NCBI RefSeq assembly: GCF_039614725.1
Contig: NZ_CP154859.1
Coordinates: 1,798,001-1,862,000 of the forward strand
Source of the DNA: Thauera sp. JM12B12
Lineage (GTDB): Bacteria > Pseudomonadota > Gammaproteobacteria > Burkholderiales > Rhodocyclaceae
Length of the DNA: 64,000 nucleotides
Direction of reading: 5' to 3'
The position numbers and the translations under genes are program-made. The notes below the pieces were generated by a model. It worked only from the letters and a program-made list of their open reading frames with translations, ran no database searches and was not told the DNA's origin. Positions 53,485 to 64,000 of the stretch are shown in pieces (within the stretch, counting starts at the first letter, position 1; each line of letters begins with the position of its first letter).

Positions 53485-54411
53485 ATGACCCTTTTCTCGC
53501 TGATCCTTGCCCTCCTGCTGGAGCAGTTCAGGTCCTTGCCATCGACGGGCTTCTTTGCATCGACGCTGCGCAGGGTCGCAGAGAGCGGAGCGCGGCGCTT
53601 CAACGACGGAACGGCCGCGAGCGGGCGTTTTGCCTGGCTGCTGGTGGTGGTGCCGGCGACGGTCGCGGCAGCGTTCGGCTTCTGGCTCTTGTGGGAGATG
53701 CATCCGGCGCTCGCCTTCCTGTTCAACGTCGCGGTGCTCTACCTGTGCATGGGCTTCCGGCAGGACAGCCGGGCCTTCACCGAGATCCATCTTGCCTTGC
53801 GGATGGGCGAGCTCGATCGTGCGCGCCAGTTGCTGGGAGCGTGGCGGGGCGCAGATCATTCCGAGGCACAGGCGGGCGAGGTGGCGCGGCTGGCGATCGA
53901 GCGGGCGCTGGTGTCCTCGCATCGGACGATCTTCGGCGTGGTGTTCTGGTTCGTCGTCCTGCCCGGGCCGAGCGGCGCGCTGATGTACCGCCTCGCCCGC
54001 CAGCTGGCCGAGGTCTGGGGCGGACGCCATGACGCCGAGGGTGCGGCGTTCGGGCGCTTTGCGCGGCGTGCCTTCGAGGCGATCGAGTGGTTGCCGACCC
54101 GCATCACCGCGACGGTGTTCTCGGTGGTGGGCAACTTCGAGGATGCGGTTTATTGCTGGCGGTCGCAGGCGGTGCTGTGGCCCGAGAGGTCGTCGGCTAT
54201 ACTGATTGCAAGTGGCGGCGGCGCGATGGGCGTAAGGCTCGGGATGCCGGTTCATGAATCCGGCAGCATCGTCGATCGGCCCGAGATGGGACTGGGCGAC
54301 GAGGCCGGCGTCGATCACATGCAGAGCACGGTGGGCCTTATTTGGCGGGCCTTCCTGGTGTGTCTGTTCCTGCTTGTCCTGCTCGCGGCCGCGGGCTGGG
54401 TGGGCAGGTAA
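53485..54411 (+). CDS. CobD/CbiB-family membrane protein
   Basis: 308 residues with several hydrophobic helices (FSLILALLLEQF, FAWLLVVVPATVAAAFGFWLLWEM, C-terminal FLVCLFLLVLLAAAGWV). CobD/CbiB-like features are RTIFGVVFWFVVLPGPSGALMYRL and VFSVVGNFEDAVYCWR. True CbiB attaches aminopropanol to cobyric acid, but no other cobalamin gene is near. In betaproteobacteria this gene is often found alone like this and its role is unsettled. Start at ATG 53485. Confidence 0.8.
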   Translation: MTLFSLILALLLEQFRSLPSTGFFASTLRRVAESGARRFNDGTAASGRFAWLLVVVPATVAAAFGFWLLWEMHPALAFLFNVAVLYLCMGFRQDSRAFTEIHLALRMGELDRARQLLGAWRGADHSEAQAGEVARLAIERALVSSHRTIFGVVFWFVVLPGPSGALMYRLARQLAEVWGGRHDAEGAAFGRFARRAFEAIEWLPTRITATVFSVVGNFEDAVYCWRSQAVLWPERSSAILIASGGGAMGVRLGMPVHESGSIVDRPEMGLGDEAGVDHMQSTVGLIWRAFLVCLFLLVLLAAAGWVGR

Positions 54412-54441
54412 CACGTTTATATTTCAACGAGGGAGTGGGTT

Positions 54442-55623
54442 ATGGCAAATCGTGAAGTCGTGGTTCTGAGTGCTGTTCGTTCTGCCGTGGGTGGCTTCGG
54501 CGGCTCGCTGAAGGACATGGAGCCGTCGGAACTGGGCGCGGTTGTGGCGAAGGAAGCGTTCGCGCGCGCCGGCGTCGATCCCAAGGCCGTGCAGTTCGCG
54601 GCTGTCGGCAACTGCATTCCGACCGACTCCCGCTATGCATACGTGGCGCGCGTGGCGACGGTCAATGCCGGCATGTCGACCGACTCGGTGGCGTTCGCGG
54701 TGAACCGCCTGTGCGGTTCGGCCCAGCAGGCCGTCGTCAACGCGGCCCAGGCCATCATGCTCGGCGACGCCGACTACGCCATCGGCGGCGGTGTCGAAGT
54801 GATGTCGCGTGGTGCCTACCTGCTGCCCGCGCTGCGCAGCGGTGCCCGCATGGGCGACACCAAGGCGATCGACGCTATGGTCGCGGTGCTGACCGACCCG
54901 TTCGGCGTCGGCCACATGGGCATCACCGCCGAGAACCTGTGCACCAAGTGGGGCATCTCGCGTGAGGAGCAGGACGCCTTCGCGCTCGAGTCGCAGAAGC
55001 GCGCCGCTGCGGCGATCGCCGATGGCCGCTTCAAGAGCCAGATCGTTCCGATCACCTTCGAGACCCGCAAGGGCACCGTGGTGTTCGACACCGACGAGCA
55101 TCCGCGCATGACCACCATGGAAGCGCTCGGCAAGATGAAGCCGGCCTTCAAGAAGGACGGCTCGGTCACCGCCGGCAACGCCTCGGGCATCAACGACGCC
55201 GCCGCCTTCCTGGTCATGGCCGACGCTGCCAAGGCTGCTGCCGCCGGCCAGAAGCCGATCGCCCGCCTGGTGTCGTACGCCATCGCCGGTGTGCCGAACG
55301 AGATCATGGGCGAAGGCCCGATCCCGGCCACCAAGCTCGCGCTGCAGCGCGCTGGCCTGAAGCTGGACCAGATCGACGTGATCGAGTCCAACGAAGCCTT
55401 CGCCGCGCAGTCGATCGCGGTGAACCGTGGCCTCGAGCTCGACACGGCCAAGGTCAACCCGAACGGCGGCGCCATCTCCCTGGGCCACCCGGTGGGCGCG
55501 ACCGGCTCGGTGATCATCACCAAGCTGCTGCATGAGCTGATCCGCGTGAATGGCCGCTACGGCATCGCCACCATGTGTATCGGCGGCGGCCAGGGCATCA
55601 CCACGGTGTGGGAACGCGTGTAA
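54442..55623 (+). CDS. bktB: Acetyl-CoA acyltransferase (BktB-like beta-ketothiolase)
   Basis: 393 residues. Catalytic Cys91 (NRLCGSAQQ), His349 (ISLGHPVGATG) and Cys379 (TMCIGGGQG). N-terminal REVVVLSAVRSAVGGFGGSLKD closely resembles BktB of Cupriavidus, which works on C4-C5 3-ketoacyl-CoAs for polyhydroxyalkanoate and short-chain degradation. GAGGGAG precedes the ATG. It is a single-gene unit with a strong terminator. Exact chain-length preference cannot be told from sequence. Confidence 0.93.
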   Translation: MANREVVVLSAVRSAVGGFGGSLKDMEPSELGAVVAKEAFARAGVDPKAVQFAAVGNCIPTDSRYAYVARVATVNAGMSTDSVAFAVNRLCGSAQQAVVNAAQAIMLGDADYAIGGGVEVMSRGAYLLPALRSGARMGDTKAIDAMVAVLTDPFGVGHMGITAENLCTKWGISREEQDAFALESQKRAAAAIADGRFKSQIVPITFETRKGTVVFDTDEHPRMTTMEALGKMKPAFKKDGSVTAGNASGINDAAAFLVMADAAKAAAAGQKPIARLVSYAIAGVPNEIMGEGPIPATKLALQRAGLKLDQIDVIESNEAFAAQSIAVNRGLELDTAKVNPNGGAISLGHPVGATGSVIITKLLHELIRVNGRYGIATMCIGGGQGITTVWERV

Positions 55624-55642
55624 GCGCAGACCTCGCTTAATG

Positions 55643-55682
55643 AAAACCCGCGCAGCCGTAAGGCTGGCGCGGGTTTTTTTTT
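55643..55682 (+). terminator. Thiolase gene terminator
   Basis: Stem AACCCGCGC / GCGCGGGTT with a 13-base region that pairs further (AGCC..GGCT), followed by nine T. Confidence 0.93.
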
Positions 55683-55701
55683 GGAGGTCGGAGAGGCGTC
55701 G

Positions 55702-55776
55702 ATCGCGGCTTGCGCCGCTCCTACAAGAACCCACGCGGTTGACGTGTCGGCCTGTAGGCGCGGCGCAAGCCGCGAT
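55702..55776. repeat. Second inverted-repeat family
   Basis: ATCGCGGCTTGCGCCGCTCCTACA and its inverted copy TGTAGGCGCGGCGCAAGCCGCGAT about 27 bases apart. Same paired layout as the REP elements but an unrelated core; seen once in the window. Confidence 0.8.
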
Positions 55777-55778
55777 CC

Positions 55779-56180
55779 TCAGTCCCCATCCTTCTCCAGC
55801 TTGATCGAGGCCGAGTTGATGCAGTAGCGCAGGCCGGTGGGCTGGGGACCGTCTTCGAAGACGTGGCCGAGGTGGGCGCCGCACTGGTGGCAGAGGACCT
55901 CGGTGCGCACCATGAAGTGGCTGCGGTCGACCGCGCTTTCCACGTTATCCGGCTCGGCTGCGGTCCAGAAGCTGGGCCAGCCGCAGCCAGCGTCGAACTT
56001 GTGCTCGGAGCGGAACAGCGGGGCGCCGCAGCACACGCAGTTGTAGGCGCCCTTGTCCCAGACGTCCCAGTACTCGCCCGTGAAGGCGCGCTCGGTGCCT
56101 TTCTGGCGAGTGACGTGGTACTGCATGTCGGTGAGCTGGCTACGCCATTCGGCGTCGGGCTTCTCGATCTTGCGGCTCAT
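55779..56180 (-). CDS. msrB: Peptide-methionine (R)-S-oxide reductase MsrB
   Basis: 133 residues. Zinc cysteines C48/C51 and C97/C100 (CVCC, CHQC), catalytic Cys120 ([10 protein letters not shown]), recycling Cys66 in GCGWPSF. Repairs methionine-R-sulfoxide. The ATG at 56180 has AGGAGG upstream. Fourteen bases separate it from the DUF2863 gene. Confidence 0.95.
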   Translation of the reverse strand: MSRKIEKPDAEWRSQLTDMQYHVTRQKGTERAFTGEYWDVWDKGAYNCVCCGAPLFRSEHKFDAGCGWPSFWTAAEPDNVESAVDRSHFMVRTEVLCHQCGAHLGHVFEDGPQPTGLRYCINSASIKLEKDGD

Positions 56181-56194
56181 GGTGTCCTCCTGCA

Positions 56195-57364
56195 TCAGTG
56201 CAGATGGCGCGGCATCTGTTCGGCCTGTTCCTCGGGCATCTCGGCGTGCGCGATTTCGCCCTCGGGCGAGGGGTACATCGGTGCACCGCAGTCGTCGCAA
56301 TACTCCATCGGGAACTGATGGTCGAGGACGACCACGTCATTGACGCCCGACTCGCGCAGCACGGCTTCGATCTGCGCCGGGCAGTCGGTGTTCTCGTCCT
56401 CCGCGCCGAGCAGTGGCCAGACCACGCCATGCACCACGGCCTCCTGGCCGCGAACGGTGAAGCCGATGCGGTATTCCTCGAGGTTGCGCTCCCAGAAGGG
56501 CGCGATGACCGCGCGCAGGTTGGCGGCAGGCGTCTCGAGCGTGGTGCCGAGGTAGGCGACCGAGGCGCGCACCGAGTAGGGGCGGCTGTCCTTGTCGGCC
56601 GCGCGGCTGGCGGCGAAGTAGGACTCGGGCAGCACCAGGTCGACGGCGCAGCCCGGCAACAGCGGGGTGAGACAGGCGCCACCCTGGACGCGCCACTGGT
56701 CGAGCGCGGTGTCGCGGCTGCCGTCGGCCTCCTGCCAGCGGAACATCGGGGCGCCGCGCGGCACGGCCACCGCGGCAAGCAGGTAGCGGGTGTCGGAGAG
56801 GAACTGCGCGGTGTCGGGCATGCCCTCGGTGTCGATGTGCAGGTCGTGGTTGTCGAGCGCGGCACCGCAGATCACCTTGGCGAATTCGGCCGTGGAGCAA
56901 TAGCCCTGCGGCAGCTGGTCGGGGCTGAAGAGGAAGTCCGCAACCGACAGCCGCGCACCTTTCGCCAGCACGTGCGCCTGCAGATGCACGCGCAGGTTGG
57001 CGAGCACCGCCGGCGAGATGCTCGCGGCCGGGATGCGGTAGCGCGACCAGGCGAGCACCGGCGCGGCGATCAGCACCGTGTCGTGATCGGGCAGGGCACC
57101 TGCAGCACACTCGGCGCGCGACTCGATGCTGTCGGCGAGTTCGTCGTAGGCGCGCGTGTCGGCGCTGTAGAGGTGATCGAGCGCGGTGTTGAGGACCTCC
57201 TCGTCATTCTCCGCGAGGGTCTGGTCGATGAGCGTGGCGAGCTGCTGCTCCCAATAGCGGTCTTCGATCCTGCTTCCGGATTCGGCAAGGCCGTTAGCCA
57301 GCCGGACCAGTTGCTCGGCGGTGCGGCCGAGGCCGCCGCGGCGCTTGAGGCGCGTTCTTTTCAT
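56195..57364 (-). CDS. DUF2863 family protein
   Basis: 389 residues; begins [22 protein letters not shown] (basic start) and has the betaproteobacterial DUF2863 layout: [38 protein letters not shown], and a C-terminal [22 protein letters not shown] with a possible zinc ribbon half. Cytosolic, function unknown. Sits between ppsR and msrB on the same strand with short gaps. Confidence 0.87.
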   Translation of the reverse strand: MKRTRLKRRGGLGRTAEQLVRLANGLAESGSRIEDRYWEQQLATLIDQTLAENDEEVLNTALDHLYSADTRAYDELADSIESRAECAAGALPDHDTVLIAAPVLAWSRYRIPAASISPAVLANLRVHLQAHVLAKGARLSVADFLFSPDQLPQGYCSTAEFAKVICGAALDNHDLHIDTEGMPDTAQFLSDTRYLLAAVAVPRGAPMFRWQEADGSRDTALDQWRVQGGACLTPLLPGCAVDLVLPESYFAASRAADKDSRPYSVRASVAYLGTTLETPAANLRAVIAPFWERNLEEYRIGFTVRGQEAVVHGVVWPLLGAEDENTDCPAQIEAVLRESGVNDVVVLDHQFPMEYCDDCGAPMYPSPEGEIAHAEMPEEQAEQMPRHLH

Positions 57365-57396
57365 CGGGAATTCCTGTTGTTGTTGTTGGGTGCTGT

Positions 57397-58230
57397 TCAG
57401 AAGCCCGGGCGTTCGACGCGGACGGTCTGCAGGATGGTTGCAGAGATCTCTTCGATGGACTTGGTGGTGGATTCCAGCCAGCGGATGTTCTCCCTGCGCA
57501 TGAGCTTGTGCGCGGCGTCGATCTCGTAGCGGCAGTTCTCGAGCGAGGCGTAGCGGCTGTTGGGGCGGCGTTCCTGACGGATCTGCGACAGGCGTTCGGG
57601 GGCGATGGTGAGTCCGAAGAGCTTGGTGCGATATTTGTGCAGCTCGCCGGGCAGTTTGTTCCGCTCGAAGTCTTCCGGAATCAGCGGGTAGTTTGCCGCC
57701 TTCACGCCGAACTGCATGGCCAGGTAGAGGCTGGTCGGCGTCTTGCCCGAGCGCGACACGCCGACGAGGATGACGTCGGCCTCGGCGAGCTCGCCGTCGG
57801 ACGAGACGCCGTCGTCGTGCGCCATGGCGAAGTTGATCGCCTCGATGCGATGCTTGTAGTTGAGGCTGTCGGCGATGCCGTGGAAGCGGCCGACCGCATG
57901 GGTCGAGCGCTGGCCGAGCTCGGCCTCGAGCGGTCCGATGAACCGATCGAACAGATCGAGGAAGAGCGCGTCGGCTTTGTGCAGTGCATCAACGGTGGCC
58001 TGGTTCACCAGCGTGCTGAACACGATCGGGCGGACGCCATCCTCGATCGCGGCGTCGCGTATCTGTGCCGCACAGTCGATCGCCTTGTCGATGTCGTCGA
58101 CGAAAGGTGCGCGGATCTGGCGGAATTTTGCCTCGGGAAACTGCGCAAGCAGGCTGTGTCCCAGTGTTTCTGCGGTGATGCCGGTGCCGTCGGAGACGAA
58201 GAAGACGGTGCGGCGTTGAGTGTCGTTCAT
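57397..58230 (-). CDS. ppsR: PEP synthase regulatory kinase/phosphorylase PpsR
   Basis: 277 residues. DUF299 family: [25 protein letters not shown] at the N-terminus (shown in part) and P-loop [11 protein letters not shown] (157-167). It phosphorylates PEP synthase with ADP to switch it off and removes the phosphate with Pi. Start at ATG 58230; the frame is open further upstream through the divergent ppsA promoter. Divergent from its target ppsA, the classic arrangement. Confidence 0.95.
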   Translation of the reverse strand: MNDTQRRTVFFVSDGTGITAETLGHSLLAQFPEAKFRQIRAPFVDDIDKAIDCAAQIRDAAIEDGVRPIVFSTLVNQATVDALHKADALFLDLFDRFIGPLEAELGQRSTHAVGRFHGIADSLNYKHRIEAINFAMAHDDGVSSDGELAEADVILVGVSRSGKTPTSLYLAMQFGVKAANYPLIPEDFERNKLPGELHKYRTKLFGLTIAPERLSQIRQERRPNSRYASLENCRYEIDAAHKLMRRENIRWLESTTKSIEEISATILQTVRVERPGF

Positions 58231-58366
58231 GATCTGGAACCTTGATGCGCCCCCTGCCGAGGACGTCGCGTATTGGGGCAAACCCTGTGATGCGGCACAG
58301 CACAAAAAGCCGTAAACTCCGGGCTTCGATATTTTGCTTTTTCTCCAACATTTGCGGAAGCCACTC

Positions 58367-60733
<2,367 letters not shown>

Positions 60734-60757
60734 GTCCGTACGGGCACGGGTCGAGGC

Positions 60758-60794
60758 GGGGCGGCGGTCGAGATGACCGTCGCCCCGTTTTTTT
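60758..60794 (+). terminator. ppsA terminator
   Basis: GGGGCG-G-CGGTC / GACCG-T-CGCCCC stem with loop GAGAT, followed by GTTTTTTTT. Confidence 0.92.
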
Positions 60795-60884
60795 TGGCGT
60801 CGCAGCATGCAGAACGGATGCCGCGTGCCAGTTCAGCGGCTAATATTGCGCGGTCGAAGCATTTCCCAATTCGGGGAGTACGCC

Positions 60885-63800
60885 ATGTCGAGCCCTCCAT
60901 CCGCCCAGCCGCAGAGCGTGTGCGCGGCTGCCGATGCCCGCCCGTGCGCCGCCGGCGAGGATGGTCCGCTGCCGGACGCGGCCGAGCGCACGGTGAGGCG
61001 CCAGGCGCAGATGCTGTCCGTGCTGACCACGCTGCAGCGGGGTTTCCTCGTCGGCCAGACCTCGAGCGATACCTTCGCCCACATGCTCGATCAGCTCGTT
61101 CGCCTCACCGACAGCGAATACGGCTTCATCGGCGAAGTGCTCTACGACGAAGCCGGCGAGCCTTTCCTGCGCATGCACGGGCTCAGCGACATCTCGTGGA
61201 GCGCGGAATCGCGCAAGGTGTTCGAGCGCATGCGTTCGGGCGGCTTCGAGTTCCACAACCTGGATTCGCTTTTCGGCGCCGTCGTGCGGACTGCCGCGCC
61301 GGTGATCGCCAACCATCCGGCGACCGATCCGCGTCGGGGGGGCGTGCCGTCGGGGCATCCCGCCCTCGGGTCGTTTCTCGGCCTTCCGCTGCTGCATGGC
61401 GGGCAGCTGATCGGAATGATCGGGCTGGCGAATGCGCCGGGTGGTTACCGGGAGGGGGTGGTCGCCGAACTCGAGCCGATGACGGCGACCTGCGCCACCA
61501 TGATCATCGCGCTGCGCATCGAGCAGGAGCGCAATGCGGCGCAGCTTGCCCTGCAGGAGAGCGAGCGCCATTACCGCACGCTGGCGAACAGCGAGTCGGC
61601 TCTGATCTGGACGGCGGGCGAGGACGGTCTGTGCAACTACTTCAACGACCCCTGGCTGCGGTTCACCGGCCGGCGTCTCGAACAGGAGCTCGGCCAGGGC
61701 TGGCTGGAAGGGGTGCACCCCGATGACCGCGCCTACTGCCAGGGCATCTTCGAGGATGCCCTCGCGCGGCGCGAGGCGTTTCGCATGGAATACCGCCTGC
61801 ATCACGTCGACGGCGGCTACCGCTGGATCTCCGACGAGGGCAGTCCGCGCCATGACGGCGCCGGCAACTTCATCGGCTTCATCGGCTTCTGCTCGGATGT
61901 CTCCGAGCGCAAGCGCATCGAACTCGCCCTCGACGCCTTGGCCGCGCGCTATGCCTTCCTGTCGGGGGTCGCGTTCTACGAGGCGGTGAGCCGCCATGTC
62001 GCGGATGCGCTCGCGCTCGACAAGGTGTTCGTCGGCCAGCTGTCGCGCGACGGCCTGAGCGTCGAGGTGCGCGCGGGCTGGGGCGACGGCCGGCCGATGC
62101 AGCCCTTCGTGTATCCGCTCGCCGATTCGCCCTGCGAGGGCACCGTCGGGCGCGGCGCCTGCCTGTATCCGCGCGATGTGTGGCGGCTCTTCCCGCGCGA
62201 CCGGGCGCTTGCCGAGGGCGGGATCGAGGCCTACGTGGGGACGCCGCTGTTCGATCGCGAGGGACGTCCGCTGGGACTGATGGTGGGGCTGCGGCGCCAA
62301 CCGATCGACGATGAGTCGGCGGTGCGCACGCTGATCGACATCTTCGACGACAGGGTGGCTGCCGAGCTGCAGCGCGAGCGTGCCGAAGCCGTGCTCAAGC
62401 GCCGGATCGCCTTCGAGCGCCTGGTCGGGCGGATCTCGTCCGAGTTCATCCTCACCCGCCCGCAGGAACTGGATGTCCATCTGGGGCGCGCGCTCGAGGA
62501 GCTCGGATCCTTCGCCGAGGCGGACCGCGCCTATGTGTTCCAGGTAAGCGCCGACGGCCAGTTCCTCAACAATACCCACGAGTGGTGCGCGGAAGGCATC
62601 GAGCCGCAGATCGCACATCTGCAGAACGTGCCCTTCGACGACAGCATGCTGTTTTGCCGCAGCATCAAGCGCTTTGCGGTCGTCGATTACCCGAGCGTCG
62701 GCCAGCTCCCGGCAGAGGCCGCAGTCGATCGCGCCGTCCTGCAGGCACAGTCGATCCAGTCCTTGCTCGCGGTGCCGATGGTGGCGAACCATCGCCTGCT
62801 CGGCTTCATCGGGCTCGACTCGGTGCGCAACGAGCGCACCTGGCTGGACGAGGAGAAGACGCTCATGGCGCTGGTGGGCAACGCCTTCACCGGCGTGCTC
62901 GAACGCAAGCGCGCCGACGAGAGCTTGCGGGCCAGCGAAGCGCGCTACCGCTCGGTGGTCGAGAGCGTCAAGGAGGTGATCTTCCAGCTGGACGCGCAAG
63001 GCCGGTGGGTCTTCCTCAACCGTGCCTGGGGCGACATCACCGGCTATGCGGTCGAGCACACGCTGGGCACCGACTACCTCGAATATGTGCATCCGGACGA
63101 TCGCGAGCGGCAGTCGGAGTGCTTCGAGCAGGTCTTGCGCGGCGAGCGCGACAACTGCTCCGAGGCGGTCCGCTACCTGCGCACCGGCGGCGGCTACCGC
63201 TGGCTGGAGGCGAGCGCGCGCCCGGTGGTCGATGCCGACGGGCGGGTGGCGGGGCTGTCGGGTACGCTGAACGACATCACCAACCAGAAGGAGCACGAGT
63301 CGCAGCTCGAGTACATCGCGCACTACGACCCGCTGACCGGCCTGCCCAACCGGGTGCTGCTCAACGACCGCCTGCAGCGCGGGATGGCGCAGGCGCGCCG
63401 GCGCGGGCAGCAGCTGGCGGTGGCCTACATCGATCTCGACGGCTTCAAGGCGGTCAATGACGGCCATGGACACCAGGCGGGCGACCAGCTCCTTACCACG
63501 ATCGCGGCGCGCATGCGGGCGACGCTGCGCGAGGGGGACACGATCTCGAGGCTGGGGGGCGACGAATTCGTGGCCGTGCTGATCGATCTGCCCGACCCGG
63601 AGTCCTGCCTGCTCCTCACCCAGCGCCTGCTGGCCGCGGTGGCGCAACCGGTGCCTCAGGGCGGGCACGAGCTGAAGGTTTCTGCCAGCATCGGGCTCGC
63701 GATGTTCCCGCAACCCGATGAGGTCGATGCCGACCAGCTGCTGCGCCAGGCCGATCTCGCCATGTACCAGGCCAAGCTCGCGGGCAAGAACCGCTATCAG

Positions 63801-64000
63801 GTGTTCGACACCGCCCACGACCGCAACCTGCGCGGCCGTCAGCAAGACCTCGCGCGCATCCGCCAGGGCTTGCGGGCGAGCGAGTTCCGCCTGCTGTACC
63901 AGCCCAAGGTGAACATGCGCACCGGTGCGGTGGTGGGGGCGGAGGCGCTGATCCGGTGGGCGCATCCTCACCAGGGCGTGCTCGAGCCGGCGGCATTCCT
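60885..64000 (+). CDS. Multi-GAF/PAS GGDEF-EAL protein (3' truncated)
   Basis: 1038 residues visible, open to the window end. No membrane helix. Order: GAF (about 40-205), PAS (about 227-345, SERHYRTLANSES), two GAF-like regions (about 350-500 and 506-672), PAS (about 684-800, SEARYRSVVESVK), GGDEF (motif LGGDEF near 889-894) and the start of EAL (EALIRW near 1020). Both catalytic motifs are intact as far as seen. The soluble multi-sensor layout suggests cytosolic cyclic-di-GMP turnover controlled by several signals. The GGGGAG before ATG 60885 sets the start. Confidence 0.9.
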   Translation, partial: MSSPPSAQPQSVCAAADARPCAAGEDGPLPDAAERTVRRQAQMLSVLTTLQRGFLVGQTSSDTFAHMLDQLVRLTDSEYGFIGEVLYDEAGEPFLRMHGLSDISWSAESRKVFERMRSGGFEFHNLDSLFGAVVRTAAPVIANHPATDPRRGGVPSGHPALGSFLGLPLLHGGQLIGMIGLANAPGGYREGVVAELEPMTATCATMIIALRIEQERNAAQLALQESERHYRTLANSESALIWTAGEDGLCNYFNDPWLRFTGRRLEQELGQGWLEGVHPDDRAYCQGIFEDALARREAFRMEYRLHHVDGGYRWISDEGSPRHDGAGNFIGFIGFCSDVSERKRIELALDALAARYAFLSGVAFYEAVSRHVADALALDKVFVGQLSRDGLSVEVRAGWGDGRPMQPFVYPLADSPCEGTVGRGACLYPRDVWRLFPRDRALAEGGIEAYVGTPLFDREGRPLGLMVGLRRQPIDDESAVRTLIDIFDDRVAAELQRERAEAVLKRRIAFERLVGRISSEFILTRPQELDVHLGRALEELGSFAEADRAYVFQVSADGQFLNNTHEWCAEGIEPQIAHLQNVPFDDSMLFCRSIKRFAVVDYPSVGQLPAEAAVDRAVLQAQSIQSLLAVPMVANHRLLGFIGLDSVRNERTWLDEEKTLMALVGNAFTGVLERKRADESLRASEARYRSVVESVKEVIFQLDAQGRWVFLNRAWGDITGYAVEHTLGTDYLEYVHPDDRERQSECFEQVLRGERDNCSEAVRYLRTGGGYRWLEASARPVVDADGRVAGLSGTLNDITNQKEHESQLEYIAHYDPLTGLPNRVLLNDRLQRGMAQARRRGQQLAVAYIDLDGFKAVNDGHGHQAGDQLLTTIAARMRATLREGDTISRLGGDEFVAVLIDLPDPESCLLLTQRLLAAVAQPVPQGGHELKVSASIGLAMFPQPDEVDADQLLRQADLAMYQAKLAGKNRYQVFDTAHDRNLRGRQQDLARIRQGLRASEFRLLYQPKVNMRTGAVVGAEALIRWAHPHQGVLEPAAF

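Noticed and set aside
60840..63971. A 1043-codon minus-strand frame opposite the GGDEF/EAL gene
   Set aside because: The plus frame holds GAF, PAS, GGDEF and EAL motifs in one continuous frame from 60885; the minus frame has none.

Overview
The window is high-GC chromosomal DNA from a betaproteobacterium, most likely of the Rhodocyclales (Thauera/Azoarcus type). This is an inference: the gene set (BktB-like thiolase, DUF2863, DUF3579, DUF2788, a divergent fpr/finR pair, FHA-fused CpaF, ppsR/ppsA) and the strong codon bias fit that group, but no rRNA or marker comparison was possible. The content is mostly housekeeping and envelope functions; I see no CRISPR array, prophage, intact insertion sequence or rRNA.

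Layout. 1-810: end of an HPP/CBS membrane protein. 1371-1507: tRNA-Ser(GGA) with its terminator. 1536-5537 (minus): a phosphorelay of an HTH-receiver protein, a sensor kinase with a very large periplasmic domain, a receiver and an Hpt protein. 5805-10535 (plus): DUF2237, RavA-type AAA+ ATPase, ViaA-type VWA protein, DUF364 and DUF1992 proteins. 10571-28718 (minus): one long, tightly packed array. It starts with a Flp pilin and runs through TadG-like, TadE-like, CpaB, secretin, FHA-CpaF ATPase, TadB, TadC and a DUF192-TadE fusion. It ends with a Sec-signal Rhs protein carrying a Tle1-like (DUF2235) lipase tip and a coupled lipoprotein, its probable immunity protein. 28974-30638: EttA. 30789-31423: an AbrB/PIN toxin-antitoxin pair. 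31493-34386 (minus): a PAS-GGDEF-EAL protein and a glutathione peroxidase behind a perfect FNR box. 34553-36358: divergent fpr and finR. 36437-38893: murJ, rpsT, DUF3579.

39129-42641 holds argD-argF-argG, the last steps of arginine synthesis. It is followed by DUF2788, ppnP, yajQ, a YjfB-like small protein coupled to a lytic transglycosylase, and a retropepsin-like protein. 45999-52597 is the type IV minor-pilin operon pilE-fimT-pilV-pilW-pilX-pilY1. Then come a NUDIX CoA pyrophosphatase, a CobD-like protein, a beta-ketothiolase, msrB, DUF2863, divergent ppsR/ppsA, and the start of a large GAF/PAS/GGDEF/EAL protein cut by the window edge.

REP-like palindromes (core GTGGGAGCGGGCTTGCCCGC) are scattered between genes. 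One lies inside the DUF192-TadE reading frame, exactly at the join of the two domains. The most interesting unit is the Tad-like operon that runs into the Rhs-lipase/lipoprotein pair: two unrelated surface systems in what looks like one transcription unit, with a drop in GC at the toxin tip and the lipoprotein.
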